This document shows, one piece after another, positions 28,637 to 38,862 of a stretch of 64,000 nucleotides of DNA. The DNA is taken from assembly GCA_029557535.1 (NCBI GenBank), contig JAKQII010000013.1:1-64000 (forward strand), in the 5' to 3' direction. The stretch comes from Acidobacteriota bacterium (GTDB lineage Bacteria; Acidobacteriota; Blastocatellia; Pyrinomonadales; Pyrinomonadaceae). Under the pieces are notes generated by a model, which made no database searches, was not told the origin of the DNA, and saw only the letters and a program-made list of their open reading frames with translations. Position numbers and translations under genes: made by a program. Numbering within the stretch: position 1 is the first letter of the stretch; the number at the start of each line of letters is the position of its first letter.

Positions 28637-29620
28637 GTGTCTACCAAAAATATAAATAAGAATATTGACGAGCCGCAAATTTCCGTCGTCGTCGCCGTGA
28701 TCGAGGGCGGTCGCTCAGCGCTTGAAAGTTGTCTCGACGCACTCGCGCCGGAGGTTGCGAACACAAAGATCGAATGCATCGTTCCGTTTGACGCGCGTCT
28801 CGACGGCGTTGACGAACTTCAGGCAGAATATTCTTGGGTCAATTTTCTGGATGCCCGCGACTATGTCGACGCCGGGGAATTCGGACAGACGAGCCGCGAG
28901 CATCACGATATCCTGCGGGCGGTCGGTTTGCGGGAAGCAAGTGCGCCGATCGTCGCGCTTGTCGAGGACCACGCTACTCCGACGCCGGGCTGGTGCGCCG
29001 AGGTTCTGGAAGCGCATCGCCGTTCGACGGCGGCCGGAATCGGCGGCGCCGTTGAGAACGGGGTCGACCGGCTATTGAATTGGGCCGTGTATTACTGTGA
29101 TTTCGGGCGGTATCAGAATCCGGTGCCTGAAGGCGCGGTCGAGTTCTTGAGCGACAGCAACGTGTCCTATAAACGTGAAGCATTGTGGAGCGTAAAAGAC
29201 CAGTGGTTCGATGCCTTTCACGAAACTTCGGTCAACTGGGAACTGGCCAGGCGGGGCGCGATTCTGGAACTGAATCCGAAAATGGTCGTGTTCCAGACCA
29301 GGCGGACGCTGAAACCGGCGTTCGCGTTTCGCGAAAGGTATGTTTGGGGACGATCGTTCGCGGGCACCCGTGCGGTCGAAATTTCCACCGCAAGGCGCCT
29401 TTTTTATGGTATGTTTTCCTTCATCCTGCCGTTCTTGCTTACATCGCGGATACTGGTCCGGGGAATTCGCAAAAAACGCCACCTGCGCGAGTTGTTTATG
29501 GCGTTGCCAGTCATTGTTCTGCTCGAATCGTTTTGGGCGCTTGGCGAATTCGTCGGCTATTTGACCGGGCGCGCGGCCGCCACCGCCCACTATGGCGTGC
29601 AAGCGGGTTTCAGGAATTGA
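28637..29620 (+). CDS. Glycosyltransferase family 2 (paralog of preceding gene)
   Basis: ISVVVAVIEGGRSALESCLDALAPE...APIVALVEDHATPTPGWCAEVLEAH; same C-terminal layout; GTG start. Confidence 0.8.
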   Translation: MSTKNINKNIDEPQISVVVAVIEGGRSALESCLDALAPEVANTKIECIVPFDARLDGVDELQAEYSWVNFLDARDYVDAGEFGQTSREHHDILRAVGLREASAPIVALVEDHATPTPGWCAEVLEAHRRSTAAGIGGAVENGVDRLLNWAVYYCDFGRYQNPVPEGAVEFLSDSNVSYKREALWSVKDQWFDAFHETSVNWELARRGAILELNPKMVVFQTRRTLKPAFAFRERYVWGRSFAGTRAVEISTARRLFYGMFSFILPFLLTSRILVRGIRKKRHLRELFMALPVIVLLESFWALGEFVGYLTGRAAATAHYGVQAGFRN

Positions 29621-29632
29621 TCGTTTCACGGA

Positions 29633-30919
29633 TTGCGGGTGTTGCTTTCGTTGTTCAAAAATTTTCTCTCGCTGGCCGGCGCTGAGGTCTTCACGAAAGC
29701 GATAACCTTTGCGGCGTTCGCATACTTGGCGAGGATCCTGGGCGCCGCGGGTTTCGGCTATGTCGAATGGTCGGCGGCGGTCCTGATGTGCACGAGCTTG
29801 ATCGTCGATCAGGGGTTCAGCTCGTATGGTGCGCGGGAGATCGCAAGAATGCCGTCCGCGACACCGAAACTTACCTCCGAGATCGTGACCGCGCGATTCG
29901 GGATGGCGTTGTTCGCCTACGCGGTTGTTGCGTCGTTCGCATTCCTGTTCGTTGGCGACCCGACGATCCGACTGCTGCTTCTGATCTACGGGTTGAGCTT
30001 GTGGGCTTTGCCCCTGTTGTTGCAGTGGGTCTTTCAGGGCCACGACCGGATGAACCTCGTCGCACTCATCGGAATCATCCGCCAAACCGTTTTCGTTGGA
30101 GTCATCTTCGCCTTCGTGCGGAGTGCCGACGATCTGTTGCTGGTCGGGATCGCCGAGACGGCGGCCGTCGCTGCCGCCGCGATTGTCAGCGTCTGGATGT
30201 ACCGCCGGCATTTTCCGGGAACCAAGCGCTTGCGGCCGACGGTCTCGATCAAACTGTTTCGCGAAGGCGCTCCGATCGGGCTCAGCCAGATGTTCTGGAC
30301 TATCAAGATGTTCGGCGCGACCTTGATCCTCGGATTGGTCGCAACCGCCGAAGACACCGGTTATTTCGCAGGTGCGATGCGGATTCTGATCGCGGTCCAC
30401 ACGTTTGTCTGGCTCTATCATTTCAATTTGTTGCCGTCGCTGTCGCGGGCGTGGATTGAAGGCCGCGAAAAGTTCGGCTTGATCGTACGCAATTCAATGC
30501 GGATCGTTGTTCCGATCGGAATTGCCTTTGGAATTGCCTGGATATGGCTGGCGCCGTTTGTGATGAAAACCGCGTACGGACAGGAATTTGCGGCAGCGGG
30601 CGGCGCGCTGCAATGGATGGCGGGCGCGTGTGTCGCCGCGGCGGTGAGCGGACATTACCGATTCGGATTGATCGCGGCGGGATTGCAAACAAAGGAGATG
30701 GTCGTTTCGGCGATCGGTGCGGTCTTTGCGGCCGTTCTCATTCCCGCAGGATATTTTCAGGCGGGAACAAGCGGCGCGGCGGCGGCCTTATGCTTTGCCG
30801 AGATGGTCGTCCTGCTGACTTCGTGGCTGATCGCCCGAAGGGGCCTTTTCGGCCCGAACAACGCGAAAATGCAGCCGAACGACAGCTCCTTCAGAGACTT
30901 GCCGGAGGTGACGCGATGA
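29633..30919 (+). CDS. Oligosaccharide flippase (Wzx-like)
   Basis: FLSLAGAEVFTKAITFAAFAYLARILGAAGFGYVEWSAA; polytopic, FREGAPIGLSQMFWTIKMFGATLILG. Confidence 0.88.
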   Translation: MRVLLSLFKNFLSLAGAEVFTKAITFAAFAYLARILGAAGFGYVEWSAAVLMCTSLIVDQGFSSYGAREIARMPSATPKLTSEIVTARFGMALFAYAVVASFAFLFVGDPTIRLLLLIYGLSLWALPLLLQWVFQGHDRMNLVALIGIIRQTVFVGVIFAFVRSADDLLLVGIAETAAVAAAAIVSVWMYRRHFPGTKRLRPTVSIKLFREGAPIGLSQMFWTIKMFGATLILGLVATAEDTGYFAGAMRILIAVHTFVWLYHFNLLPSLSRAWIEGREKFGLIVRNSMRIVVPIGIAFGIAWIWLAPFVMKTAYGQEFAAAGGALQWMAGACVAAAVSGHYRFGLIAAGLQTKEMVVSAIGAVFAAVLIPAGYFQAGTSGAAAALCFAEMVVLLTSWLIARRGLFGPNNAKMQPNDSSFRDLPEVTR

Positions 30920-32523
30920 GTACGTTCGATCACCCCAAAAATGAAGGGGTCTCCGATCCGGGAGCGGACATTCTGGAAGACACGGACCTGGGTTTCAAGA
31001 ATCGGCAAAGAAAACAGAATTCACAAGAGCCGGCGGCCTGGCGATTCGGGGAGCGGGGGATCGCCGTGCGCCTCTTTCTGACTTGCTGGCTGATCTTCAC
31101 GCTCCACTTCGCAACTAATACGGTGCGCGAGATCTATCCGGCACTGAGCCTTGGAGATCACTTGAGCTTCGACGTTTCGGAATACGCGGGGATGCATCCG
31201 GATATTTTTTCGATCGAGGAACGCGGCACTTTCATCAACAACAACCCGGGCGCTTCGATGATGGGTGCGATACCGTATGCTTTGGCGCGTCCCATAACGG
31301 ATCGGATAATCGCGCGAGTCCAGCAGGAGCGGATGGCAAACCCGCAGGCTCAAGAAGCCGAATACGACACGATTTACCCGATGGCGCGCGAGTTCTTGAG
31401 GGAATCGCGCGCCAGGGGTTTCGACATAAAGTTCGGGCTGGCTGCGGGACTGGCGCAGGCGTTTGTGATGGCCCCGGTATCGGCATTGAGCGTACTCGTG
31501 ATGTTCTGGATTTTGCTGAGGCTTACCGGGAGCACGCGGACGTCCGTATGGCTCGCGTTGCTGTTCGCTTTCGCGACGCCGGTGTTTTACCGGACCGCGC
31601 AGCTCAATCAGAACGTCTTGTTGGCGAGTTTCGCGTTGTTTTCGTTCGCCTTGCTTTGGCGGCCCTGGAAGGCCGATGGCAAGCCGCACTATTTTCTTGC
31701 CGGCGTTCTTGCGGGCTGGACCGTCGTGCTCGATTACAGCGGTCTTGTGGCGGTTCTAGCGCTTTCCGGCTACGCGCTGTCGAAGTGGTTGTCGTTCGCC
31801 GCCGAAGAGCGCCAGGTTCGGGACCTTGGAAGATACGCAGCCGGGGTAACCGTTTGCGCTTTGACCCTGATGGCTTACCAGTTGGTCTGTTTCGGAAATC
31901 CGATCTTGCCGGCGCAAAGCTATATGCCGCCCGCGAATTTCACAGATCAGGGATATCGGGGCTTTTCGGTGCCGAATCTTGACCTTCTGGTGCAGACCGC
32001 CTTCTCGATGCGCTACGGACTGTTTGTTTCTTCGCCGATCTTGCTCCTTTCATTTTTTGCGCCCGCTTGGTTGAACCGAAAGAGCCGGTTGCTTCAAAAC
32101 CGTGAACTGATGTTCATTGTCGCCTTTATCGGTTTGTTCTTTGTATTTTGTTCTGCCAATCAGTACGGCAGAATGCAGTTCAACACGGGCGTCCGGCATA
32201 TCGTTCCGGTCGTGCCGTTCGTCTTTCTGCTCACGGCCAACGCGATCTTGGGGCTACCGAGGATCGTTGCGGTGCTGTTCGGCATCATTGCGACGTATTG
32301 GTCGTGGTGCCTGGTGATGTACCGCGACGTCGAACAAGGGCTGGGCGTCGTTGAATCGATCAAGCGTATTACGCTCGAAGGATTTCAATTGCCTTGGCTG
32401 ACGACGCTGGAACGTATGGGGCTTGTCCAGCACGCTTCCCCGATACCATTGCTCCTTCTCTGCGCGCTGTTGATCTGGGCGCTTTGGACCGTCGGCTCGA
32501 ACCGGCGAAGCATCGAGGCGTGA
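30916..32523 (+). CDS. Polytopic membrane protein, GT-C glycosyltransferase-like
   Basis: MSTFDHPKNEGVSDPG...; many TM helices, TNTVREIYPALSLGDHLSFDVSEYAGMHPDIF; 4-nt overlap with the flippase gene. Confidence 0.65.
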   Translation: MSTFDHPKNEGVSDPGADILEDTDLGFKNRQRKQNSQEPAAWRFGERGIAVRLFLTCWLIFTLHFATNTVREIYPALSLGDHLSFDVSEYAGMHPDIFSIEERGTFINNNPGASMMGAIPYALARPITDRIIARVQQERMANPQAQEAEYDTIYPMAREFLRESRARGFDIKFGLAAGLAQAFVMAPVSALSVLVMFWILLRLTGSTRTSVWLALLFAFATPVFYRTAQLNQNVLLASFALFSFALLWRPWKADGKPHYFLAGVLAGWTVVLDYSGLVAVLALSGYALSKWLSFAAEERQVRDLGRYAAGVTVCALTLMAYQLVCFGNPILPAQSYMPPANFTDQGYRGFSVPNLDLLVQTAFSMRYGLFVSSPILLLSFFAPAWLNRKSRLLQNRELMFIVAFIGLFFVFCSANQYGRMQFNTGVRHIVPVVPFVFLLTANAILGLPRIVAVLFGIIATYWSWCLVMYRDVEQGLGVVESIKRITLEGFQLPWLTTLERMGLVQHASPIPLLLLCALLIWALWTVGSNRRSIEA

Positions 32524-32530
32524 TTTTCAG

Positions 32531-34261
32531 ATGATTCCTTCGGACCGACTTAATAGAATTCTTCTTCCGGTGCTCGGGATCGGGCTGATCTCGCTCGCGC
32601 TCGCGATTCCGAATACCGCCTATGTACGTCTCCTGGCAGGTGATGGCGCTAAAGACCTGAGTTGGGGCGCGCCCTTGTTTCGCGCGTTGTTGTCTTATCA
32701 CGGGTGCCTGCTCGTCGCAATCGGGCTGTACCTGGGAAAGTTTCGTAAAAAGGCCCTGCGGGCCGGCGAAACCAATCGCCCGAACGAGCAAAGAACCTCG
32801 ACCGTTGTCCTCATCTCCCTGTCGGCATTGACGGTTGTCGCGGTCGGACTTCGATTGCCCAACTTGAATTCGGACCTTTGGGTGGATGAGGTACTGACGC
32901 TCGTCGACTACGCCCGGAAACCGCTGGGCGAGATCTTGACGAGTTTCCCGAATCAAAATCAGCATATGCTGTATTCGATCCTCGCACGCGGCGCATTCGG
33001 CATCTTCGGTGAGAGTCCCTGGGCGTTGCGATTGCCGGCGTTGATCTTTGGCACGGGCAGCATTTGGGCGCTCTTCGCCTTGGGCCGCAGGATCATCGGG
33101 ATCAAGCAAGCGCTTTTTGCAAGTGCCCTGATGACGGTCTCTTATCATCATATTTGGTTCTCGCAGAATGCGCGCGGATATACGGGCCTGTTGTTTTTTG
33201 CGCTGCTCGCGACGTGGCTTTGGTTTGAGGCGCTCGAGAAAAACGAATGGCGTTGGTGGCTCGCTTATTCGGCGGCGCTTACTTTCGGTTTGTATGTCCA
33301 TATGACGATGGCGTTTGTCGTCGCCGCGCACGTTTCGGTTTATTTGATCCTCAGGCAATTTCCAAAATTCGGCGGCGACGACGTCGGCGAGATCCCGCCT
33401 GAACGTCGGGCGGGAATCAAACCCATCGCCGCCTGGTTTTTGAGCCTGACTGCGATCGTGCAGTTGTATTCGCTGGCATTGCCCGAATTTTTTCGAACGG
33501 CGCTTCACGAGGAATCGAGAAACTCCGAGTGGACGAATCCTCTCTGGGTCATTACCGAGACATTGCAGAACCTGAGCATCGGATTCGCCGGTATCGCGGT
33601 TGTCCTTGCCGGCATTGGATTCGTATTTTTCGGTTGGATCCGCATATTCAGTAAAAATCGCCGCGCGGCTCTGCTGATGGTGTTGCCGGCGATCTTCGCC
33701 GGCTCGTCGATGCTCGTTCTCGGACATAACCTGTTCCCGCGCTTCTTCTTCTTTTCGATGGGGTTCGGATTGCTGATCGTGATTCACGGATTGTTCGAAG
33801 TGCCGAAGGTCGCTTTGTCGGTTCTTCGAGTACCGCGAAACCGGGATTTTGCGGCCGATCTCGCCGGGGTTGCGCTTTCGGTGCTGATCATTATTGCGTC
33901 GATCACGACGGTGCCGCGCAATTACGCACTGCCCAAACAGGATTTCCAGGGCGCTCGCAAATTCGTGGAAGCGCACCGGCAGCCCGACGAGGCGATTGTC
34001 GCCGTAAGTATCGCCGGCACTATGTACGAAAGGTATTTCGCACCGCATTGGCCGGTTGCAAAAACCGGTGCCGATCTGAAAGAATTTCAGGCGAAAAACG
34101 AGAAATCGTGGCTCGTTTACACTTTATCTCCAGAAATACGTGCATTTCATCCGGATATGTGGCAGATGATCGAAAGCGACTACGAAGTAGTGAAAGTGTT
34201 TCCCGGAACCCTTAACGGCGGAGAGATAGTCGTTTGTCGCAAACGGGTTCCCGGTAAATAG
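32531..34261 (+). CDS. ArnT/GT39-like membrane glycosyltransferase
   Basis: LPNLNSDLWVDEVLTLVDYARKPLGEILTSFPNQNQHMLYSILARGAFGIFGESPWALRLPALIFG. Confidence 0.85.
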   Translation: MIPSDRLNRILLPVLGIGLISLALAIPNTAYVRLLAGDGAKDLSWGAPLFRALLSYHGCLLVAIGLYLGKFRKKALRAGETNRPNEQRTSTVVLISLSALTVVAVGLRLPNLNSDLWVDEVLTLVDYARKPLGEILTSFPNQNQHMLYSILARGAFGIFGESPWALRLPALIFGTGSIWALFALGRRIIGIKQALFASALMTVSYHHIWFSQNARGYTGLLFFALLATWLWFEALEKNEWRWWLAYSAALTFGLYVHMTMAFVVAAHVSVYLILRQFPKFGGDDVGEIPPERRAGIKPIAAWFLSLTAIVQLYSLALPEFFRTALHEESRNSEWTNPLWVITETLQNLSIGFAGIAVVLAGIGFVFFGWIRIFSKNRRAALLMVLPAIFAGSSMLVLGHNLFPRFFFFSMGFGLLIVIHGLFEVPKVALSVLRVPRNRDFAADLAGVALSVLIIIASITTVPRNYALPKQDFQGARKFVEAHRQPDEAIVAVSIAGTMYERYFAPHWPVAKTGADLKEFQAKNEKSWLVYTLSPEIRAFHPDMWQMIESDYEVVKVFPGTLNGGEIVVCRKRVPGK

Positions 34262-34349
34262 AATGAGACAAGCAAAAGGTACCGGCAGATCGAAGACGCA
34301 CCCGTTTGACGAAACACGGGAAAGGAATAATGGATCTCTCAAGAAGAAG

Positions 34350-35321
34350 ATGAACGACGATCATACAATCACGCAGATCAGCGTCATCATCCCGGCCTTC
34401 AACGAAGAACTGGCGGTGCGCGAAGGGATTATCGAGCTGCGCGAAGTTCTCAGATCGTCCGGAATCGAATCGGAGATCATCGTTGTTGATGACGGCTCCA
34501 CCGACAGGACCGCCGCGGAAGCAAAAGCCGCCGGCGCGCGGGTGATTCAGCACCGGAGCAACCGAGGATACGGCGCATCTCTGAAAACAGGGATCATCGC
34601 GGCAACGCATGAAGTGATCGCCATCACGGACGCGGACGGAACGTATCCGGGGAAATATCTTCCCGAGATGCTGAACGAACTGGAGCACGCCGATATGGTC
34701 GTCGGCGCGCGAACCGGTGCGGATGTGAACATCCCGTTGACCCGCCGGCCCGCGAAATGGTTGCTGCGCGTAATGGCAAATTATGTGTCCAACAAGAAGA
34801 TCCCGGATCTGAACAGCGGGTTGCGCGTCTTCCGCCGTGACGTCGCGATCCAGTATTTCGCGATCCTCTCAGACCAGTTCAGTTTCACGACCACGATCAC
34901 GCTGGCGATGCTGTGCGACAACTACGCGGTCACTTATCTTCCGATCGATTACCGCAAGCGGCACGGGAAATCCAAGATCATGCCTTGGGACGCGGGCAGT
35001 TTCGCCGTGCTCATCATGCGCGTGGCGATGCTCTTTCGACCGCTCCGCGTATTCATTCCGATCGCGTTGATCTGCGTTGCCTACGGAATCATCAAGGCGT
35101 CGCTCGATATCACACGCGATCCGAACATTTCGGCGTCGGCGATCCTGGCTTTTATCAGCGCATTGATGATGACGCTGGTAGGAATGCTCGGCGACGCCGT
35201 GGCCACTCGTCTCGGAAGATTCAACCAGCAGTCGGCGATGGGCGTGCGACCGAAGGAATTCGAAATGCCTGATGAACCTGTCGCCGGCGGGGTCGCGTTT
35301 GAAACGCGAGCGCGGAAGTAA
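34350..35321 (+). CDS. Glycosyltransferase family 2 (polyprenyl-phosphate sugar transferase-like)
   Basis: ISVIIPAFNEELAVREGIIELREVLRSSGIESEIIVVDDGSTDRTAAEAKAAGARVIQHRSNRGYGASLKTGI; C-terminal TM pair. Confidence 0.88.
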   Translation: MNDDHTITQISVIIPAFNEELAVREGIIELREVLRSSGIESEIIVVDDGSTDRTAAEAKAAGARVIQHRSNRGYGASLKTGIIAATHEVIAITDADGTYPGKYLPEMLNELEHADMVVGARTGADVNIPLTRRPAKWLLRVMANYVSNKKIPDLNSGLRVFRRDVAIQYFAILSDQFSFTTTITLAMLCDNYAVTYLPIDYRKRHGKSKIMPWDAGSFAVLIMRVAMLFRPLRVFIPIALICVAYGIIKASLDITRDPNISASAILAFISALMMTLVGMLGDAVATRLGRFNQQSAMGVRPKEFEMPDEPVAGGVAFETRARK

Positions 35322-35323
35322 AA

Positions 35324-35893
35324 GTGATGCTTTACCTGCAATTATATCTTTTGGCCGGCTTGGTTCTTCACAAGGCAATCTGGGAAGCGTTGCGGATAAA
35401 AGCCGTTGCGAAGCCGAGAGAACGCCGCTCATTGGGTCTCTCGGCCGTCAAAGCTGCGAAAGTCGCGATCCTCGCAGGGATTATCGTGCAGACGCTTTTG
35501 CCATTCGATCTGTTTTCGATCATCGAGAATTCACTGTACCTGCGCGTTGCCGGAACGGTCATTTACACGATCGGCCTGATCACGGCGATCGCCGCGCGGT
35601 TTCAACTGGGCAATAACTGGGCGAATATCGAAAGCGGTCAGGTCGTCCAGGGTCAGGAAGTTGTCGCACGCGGAATCTACGCGCTCATTCGTCATCCGAT
35701 TTACACGGGTGATCTGTTGTTGCTCTTGGGGCTCGAGCTCGCTTTGAATTCGTGGTTGTTCGTGGGCGTGCTGGCGCTTTCGCCGATCGTTATGCTCAAG
35801 GCCGTCAAGGAAGAAGAGATGCTTGTGCGGGAACTTGCCGGCTACGAAGCCTACCGGACGCGGACGAAACGATTCATCCCGTTTCTGATATAA
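35324..35893 (+). CDS. Isoprenylcysteine carboxyl methyltransferase (ICMT)-family membrane protein
   Basis: GQEVVARGIYALIRHPIYTGDLLLLLGLELALNSWL...EEEMLVRELAGYEAYRTRTKRFIPFLI. Confidence 0.82.
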   Translation: MMLYLQLYLLAGLVLHKAIWEALRIKAVAKPRERRSLGLSAVKAAKVAILAGIIVQTLLPFDLFSIIENSLYLRVAGTVIYTIGLITAIAARFQLGNNWANIESGQVVQGQEVVARGIYALIRHPIYTGDLLLLLGLELALNSWLFVGVLALSPIVMLKAVKEEEMLVRELAGYEAYRTRTKRFIPFLI

Positions 35894-35896
35894 CCG

Positions 35897-37309
35897 ATGA
35901 AAAAACCTCACGTCGCAATTTTGGGTGCTGGACCGGCCGGCTTGGGCGCCGCCTGGCAGCTCCGCAAGCAGGGTAAGGCACGCGTGACGGTTTTGGAGCA
36001 AAAGGAAGCGGTCGGCGGGAATGCCGGAAGCTTTGAACTTGCCGGGCTGAACGTCGACTACGGCAGCCACCGCCTGCATCCGGCGACAGAACCGAACATA
36101 TTACGGGACCTGCAAGGCCTATTGAAGAATGACCTGCTCGACCGCCCGCGCCATGGCCGTATTCGCCTTAAGGGACGCTGGATCCACTTTCCCTTGAAGC
36201 CGCTTGACCTGATCTTTCGACTGCCCGTCTCGTTTGCCGCCGGAGTGGCGATTGACACGGCGAAAAAGTTGGTTCCGAGCAAAAACGGCAACGCGGACAC
36301 GTTCACGAGCGTTTTGCAGAGGGGCTTGGGTGCGACCATCTGCCGCGATTTCTATTTTCCCTACGCGGAAAAAATCTGGGGCCTGCCTGCCAACCAGCTT
36401 TCGGCGATCCAGGCCAGGCGCCGCGTTGCCGCCGGAAGCCTCGGCAAACTCGCCAGGAAGGCGCTTTCTCTGGTGCCTGGCTTGAAATCGCCCGGAGCGG
36501 GAAGGTTCTTTTATCCGAAACACGGCTTCGGTCAGATCAGCCGGGCGATTGCTGACGAAGCGCTGAGACTAGGGGCGGATATCAGACTGGACAGTCCGGT
36601 TAGCCGGATCAAGTTGGGTGAAAAACAAGCAGTGACCTTCGAATCGGGCGGAACCCCGGAAACGCTCGAAGCCGACTTCGTTTGGTCGACGATTCCATTG
36701 ACCGCTCTCGCAAGAGCGATCGAACCGGCCGCTCCGCCGGAAGTTGTCGAAGCGAGCCGGAGTTTATCGTATCGCGCGATGGTCCTGATCTATCTGGTAT
36801 TGAATCAACCGCGATGGACCGAGTTCGATGCACATTATTTTCCGGAAACGGAGATCAAGCTGACCAGGCTTTCCGAACCGAAGAATTACGGTGCGAGCCG
36901 AGATCCCAAGCACTTGACGGTGCTGTGCGGAGAACTTCCGTGCGCGATCGACGACGCTGTTTGGACGGCCTCGGACAATGACTTGGGTGAGCTTGTGCGC
37001 GAATCCGTGGAAAAATGCGGTTTGCCGATCCGGTCCGAGATTCTGAATGTCACTACAAGACGGCTTCCGTACGCATACCCGATCTATGCCCAAGGCTACG
37101 AGCGATATTTCGAGATTCAGGACGAATGGGCGAACGGACTGGATAATGTCCTGACCTTCGGTCGTCAGGGGCTTTTCGCCCACGACAACACGCATCATGC
37201 GCTGGCGATGGCGTACGGGGCGGTCGATTGCCTCGACAACGGAACCTTTGACCGGAGTCGGTGGGAGCAATATCGCAAAGAATTTGCCGAACATATCGTA
37301 GAAGACTAG
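35897..37309 (+). CDS. FAD-dependent oxidoreductase (protoporphyrinogen oxidase / UDP-galactopyranose mutase-like)
   Basis: [57 protein letters not shown]. Confidence 0.8.
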   Translation: MKKPHVAILGAGPAGLGAAWQLRKQGKARVTVLEQKEAVGGNAGSFELAGLNVDYGSHRLHPATEPNILRDLQGLLKNDLLDRPRHGRIRLKGRWIHFPLKPLDLIFRLPVSFAAGVAIDTAKKLVPSKNGNADTFTSVLQRGLGATICRDFYFPYAEKIWGLPANQLSAIQARRRVAAGSLGKLARKALSLVPGLKSPGAGRFFYPKHGFGQISRAIADEALRLGADIRLDSPVSRIKLGEKQAVTFESGGTPETLEADFVWSTIPLTALARAIEPAAPPEVVEASRSLSYRAMVLIYLVLNQPRWTEFDAHYFPETEIKLTRLSEPKNYGASRDPKHLTVLCGELPCAIDDAVWTASDNDLGELVRESVEKCGLPIRSEILNVTTRRLPYAYPIYAQGYERYFEIQDEWANGLDNVLTFGRQGLFAHDNTHHALAMAYGAVDCLDNGTFDRSRWEQYRKEFAEHIVED

Positions 37310-37316
37310 AGAGATC

Positions 37317-38708
37317 ATGAAAGGACTCCGGGAGAATTGTGTGTTATTGATCGTTGCCGCTTTTTCGATGTTGATGGTCAATTGCGATCGTTTCTCCCCG
37401 CAGGAGGCATTGATAACCGTCGATCCGAAACTGAAATTCCAGACGATGACCGGATGGGAGGCAACGGCGCAGTCGGGTGAAGCGACGTCTCCGGCCTTTG
37501 AAAAATACAGGAACCAGTTGTTCGATTACGCGGTCGACGGTCTCGGCATCAACCGGCTTCGACTGGAGGTCAGAAGCGGAGAGGAAAATCCAAACAAGTA
37601 TTTTTCAAAACTGAAATCAGGCCAGCTCACGGAGAAAGAATTCAAGAAGAAGCGTTACGAGATCATCAACGACAACGACGATCCCTTTACAACGGAGCTG
37701 AACGGCTTCGATTTCAGCGAGATCGATCTGACCCTTGAGAGGGTCGTCGTGCCGATCAGACAACGACTTGCCAAGCGCGGCGAGTCCTTATTCTTGAACC
37801 TGACGTACGTCGATTTCGGTGAAGGTCGGGGCAATTCGGACATCCGTCACAACACCAACCCCGAGGAGTATGCGGAGTTCATACTCACCGTTTTTCTCCA
37901 TATTCAGAAGAAGTTCGGTTTTGTCCCGGATGCCGTCGAGATCATTCTCGAGCCGGATAGCGGGACAGGCTGGACCGGCAAGGAAATCGGGAACGTTATG
38001 GTCGCGACGGCCAACAGACTGCAAAAACATAACTTCAGGCCGGGTTTCGTCGTCCCGTCCACAAAAAGAATGGACGCGGCGACAGTTTTCTTTGATCAAA
38101 TCGCTGAGGTGCCGGGCGCGTTGGAACACGTGAAGGAGATCTCGTATCACCGTTACGGGGGCGTTTCGACTCAGGCATTGGAGGAAATCGCGGATCGTGC
38201 GCTGAAGTACGAAAAGCAAACCTCGATGTTGGAGAAGATCGGCGCGGATTACGAAGCACTCCACGCGGACCTGAAGATCGGGCGCAACTCGGCGTGGCAA
38301 CAGTATACGATCGGTTTTCCGAACGAACCCGACAACGGGGCCCAGTATTTCCTGATCGACGACAAGGATGTTGAACGCCCAAAGGTTGCCGTCGGCAACC
38401 GTACGGGATTCCTGGGACAGTATTTCCTATATGTCCGGGCGGGCGCGCGGCGAATCGGCGCAGCGACGACGAATCCAAGGCTTGACCCGCTGGCCTTTGT
38501 GAATGCGGACGGCAAGTATGTTGTGGTCGTCAAGGCGGACACCGCCGGTAAGATCGGCATCAATGGAGTTCCGGGCGGGAGTTATGGCATCAGTTACACG
38601 ACAAGCTCTGAGGCAAGAGCAAACATCCCCGAAATCACCATCGCAAACGGGGAAGTGCTTTCAGCGGTGATTCCCGCGGCGGGCGTGATGACTTTGTTTC
38701 AACGATAA
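37317..38708 (+). CDS. Secreted glycoside-hydrolase-like protein (GH30/clan-A-like)
   Basis: Lipoprotein-like signal; FQTMTGWEATAQSG, GINRLRLEVRSGEE, VEIILEPDSG, EISYHRYGG; paralogous to 47947-50376. Confidence 0.6.
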   Translation: MKGLRENCVLLIVAAFSMLMVNCDRFSPQEALITVDPKLKFQTMTGWEATAQSGEATSPAFEKYRNQLFDYAVDGLGINRLRLEVRSGEENPNKYFSKLKSGQLTEKEFKKKRYEIINDNDDPFTTELNGFDFSEIDLTLERVVVPIRQRLAKRGESLFLNLTYVDFGEGRGNSDIRHNTNPEEYAEFILTVFLHIQKKFGFVPDAVEIILEPDSGTGWTGKEIGNVMVATANRLQKHNFRPGFVVPSTKRMDAATVFFDQIAEVPGALEHVKEISYHRYGGVSTQALEEIADRALKYEKQTSMLEKIGADYEALHADLKIGRNSAWQQYTIGFPNEPDNGAQYFLIDDKDVERPKVAVGNRTGFLGQYFLYVRAGARRIGAATTNPRLDPLAFVNADGKYVVVVKADTAGKIGINGVPGGSYGISYTTSSEARANIPEITIANGEVLSAVIPAAGVMTLFQR

Positions 38709-38862
38709 GGTTGGTCCGGACGCCGTGACGCGGCTTCGCATGTCGGTCGATCATCTGTGGCGCGGCCGGAAAGGGCCAGATCGAAATTCGGATTTAATCG
38801 GATTGTACGAATTTATCGTTTGTCGCGCAGGTTTTTTGAGGAATGAGGAATGAGGGATTTGG

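Noticed and set aside
29072-30421. 449-aa minus ORF opposite GT2/flippase
   Set aside because: Shadow ORF for the same reason; no domain features.
32369-34048. 559-aa minus ORF opposite GT39 genes
   Set aside because: Shadow ORF antisense to convincing membrane proteins; Arg/Gln-rich composition typical of the reverse strand of hydrophobic genes.
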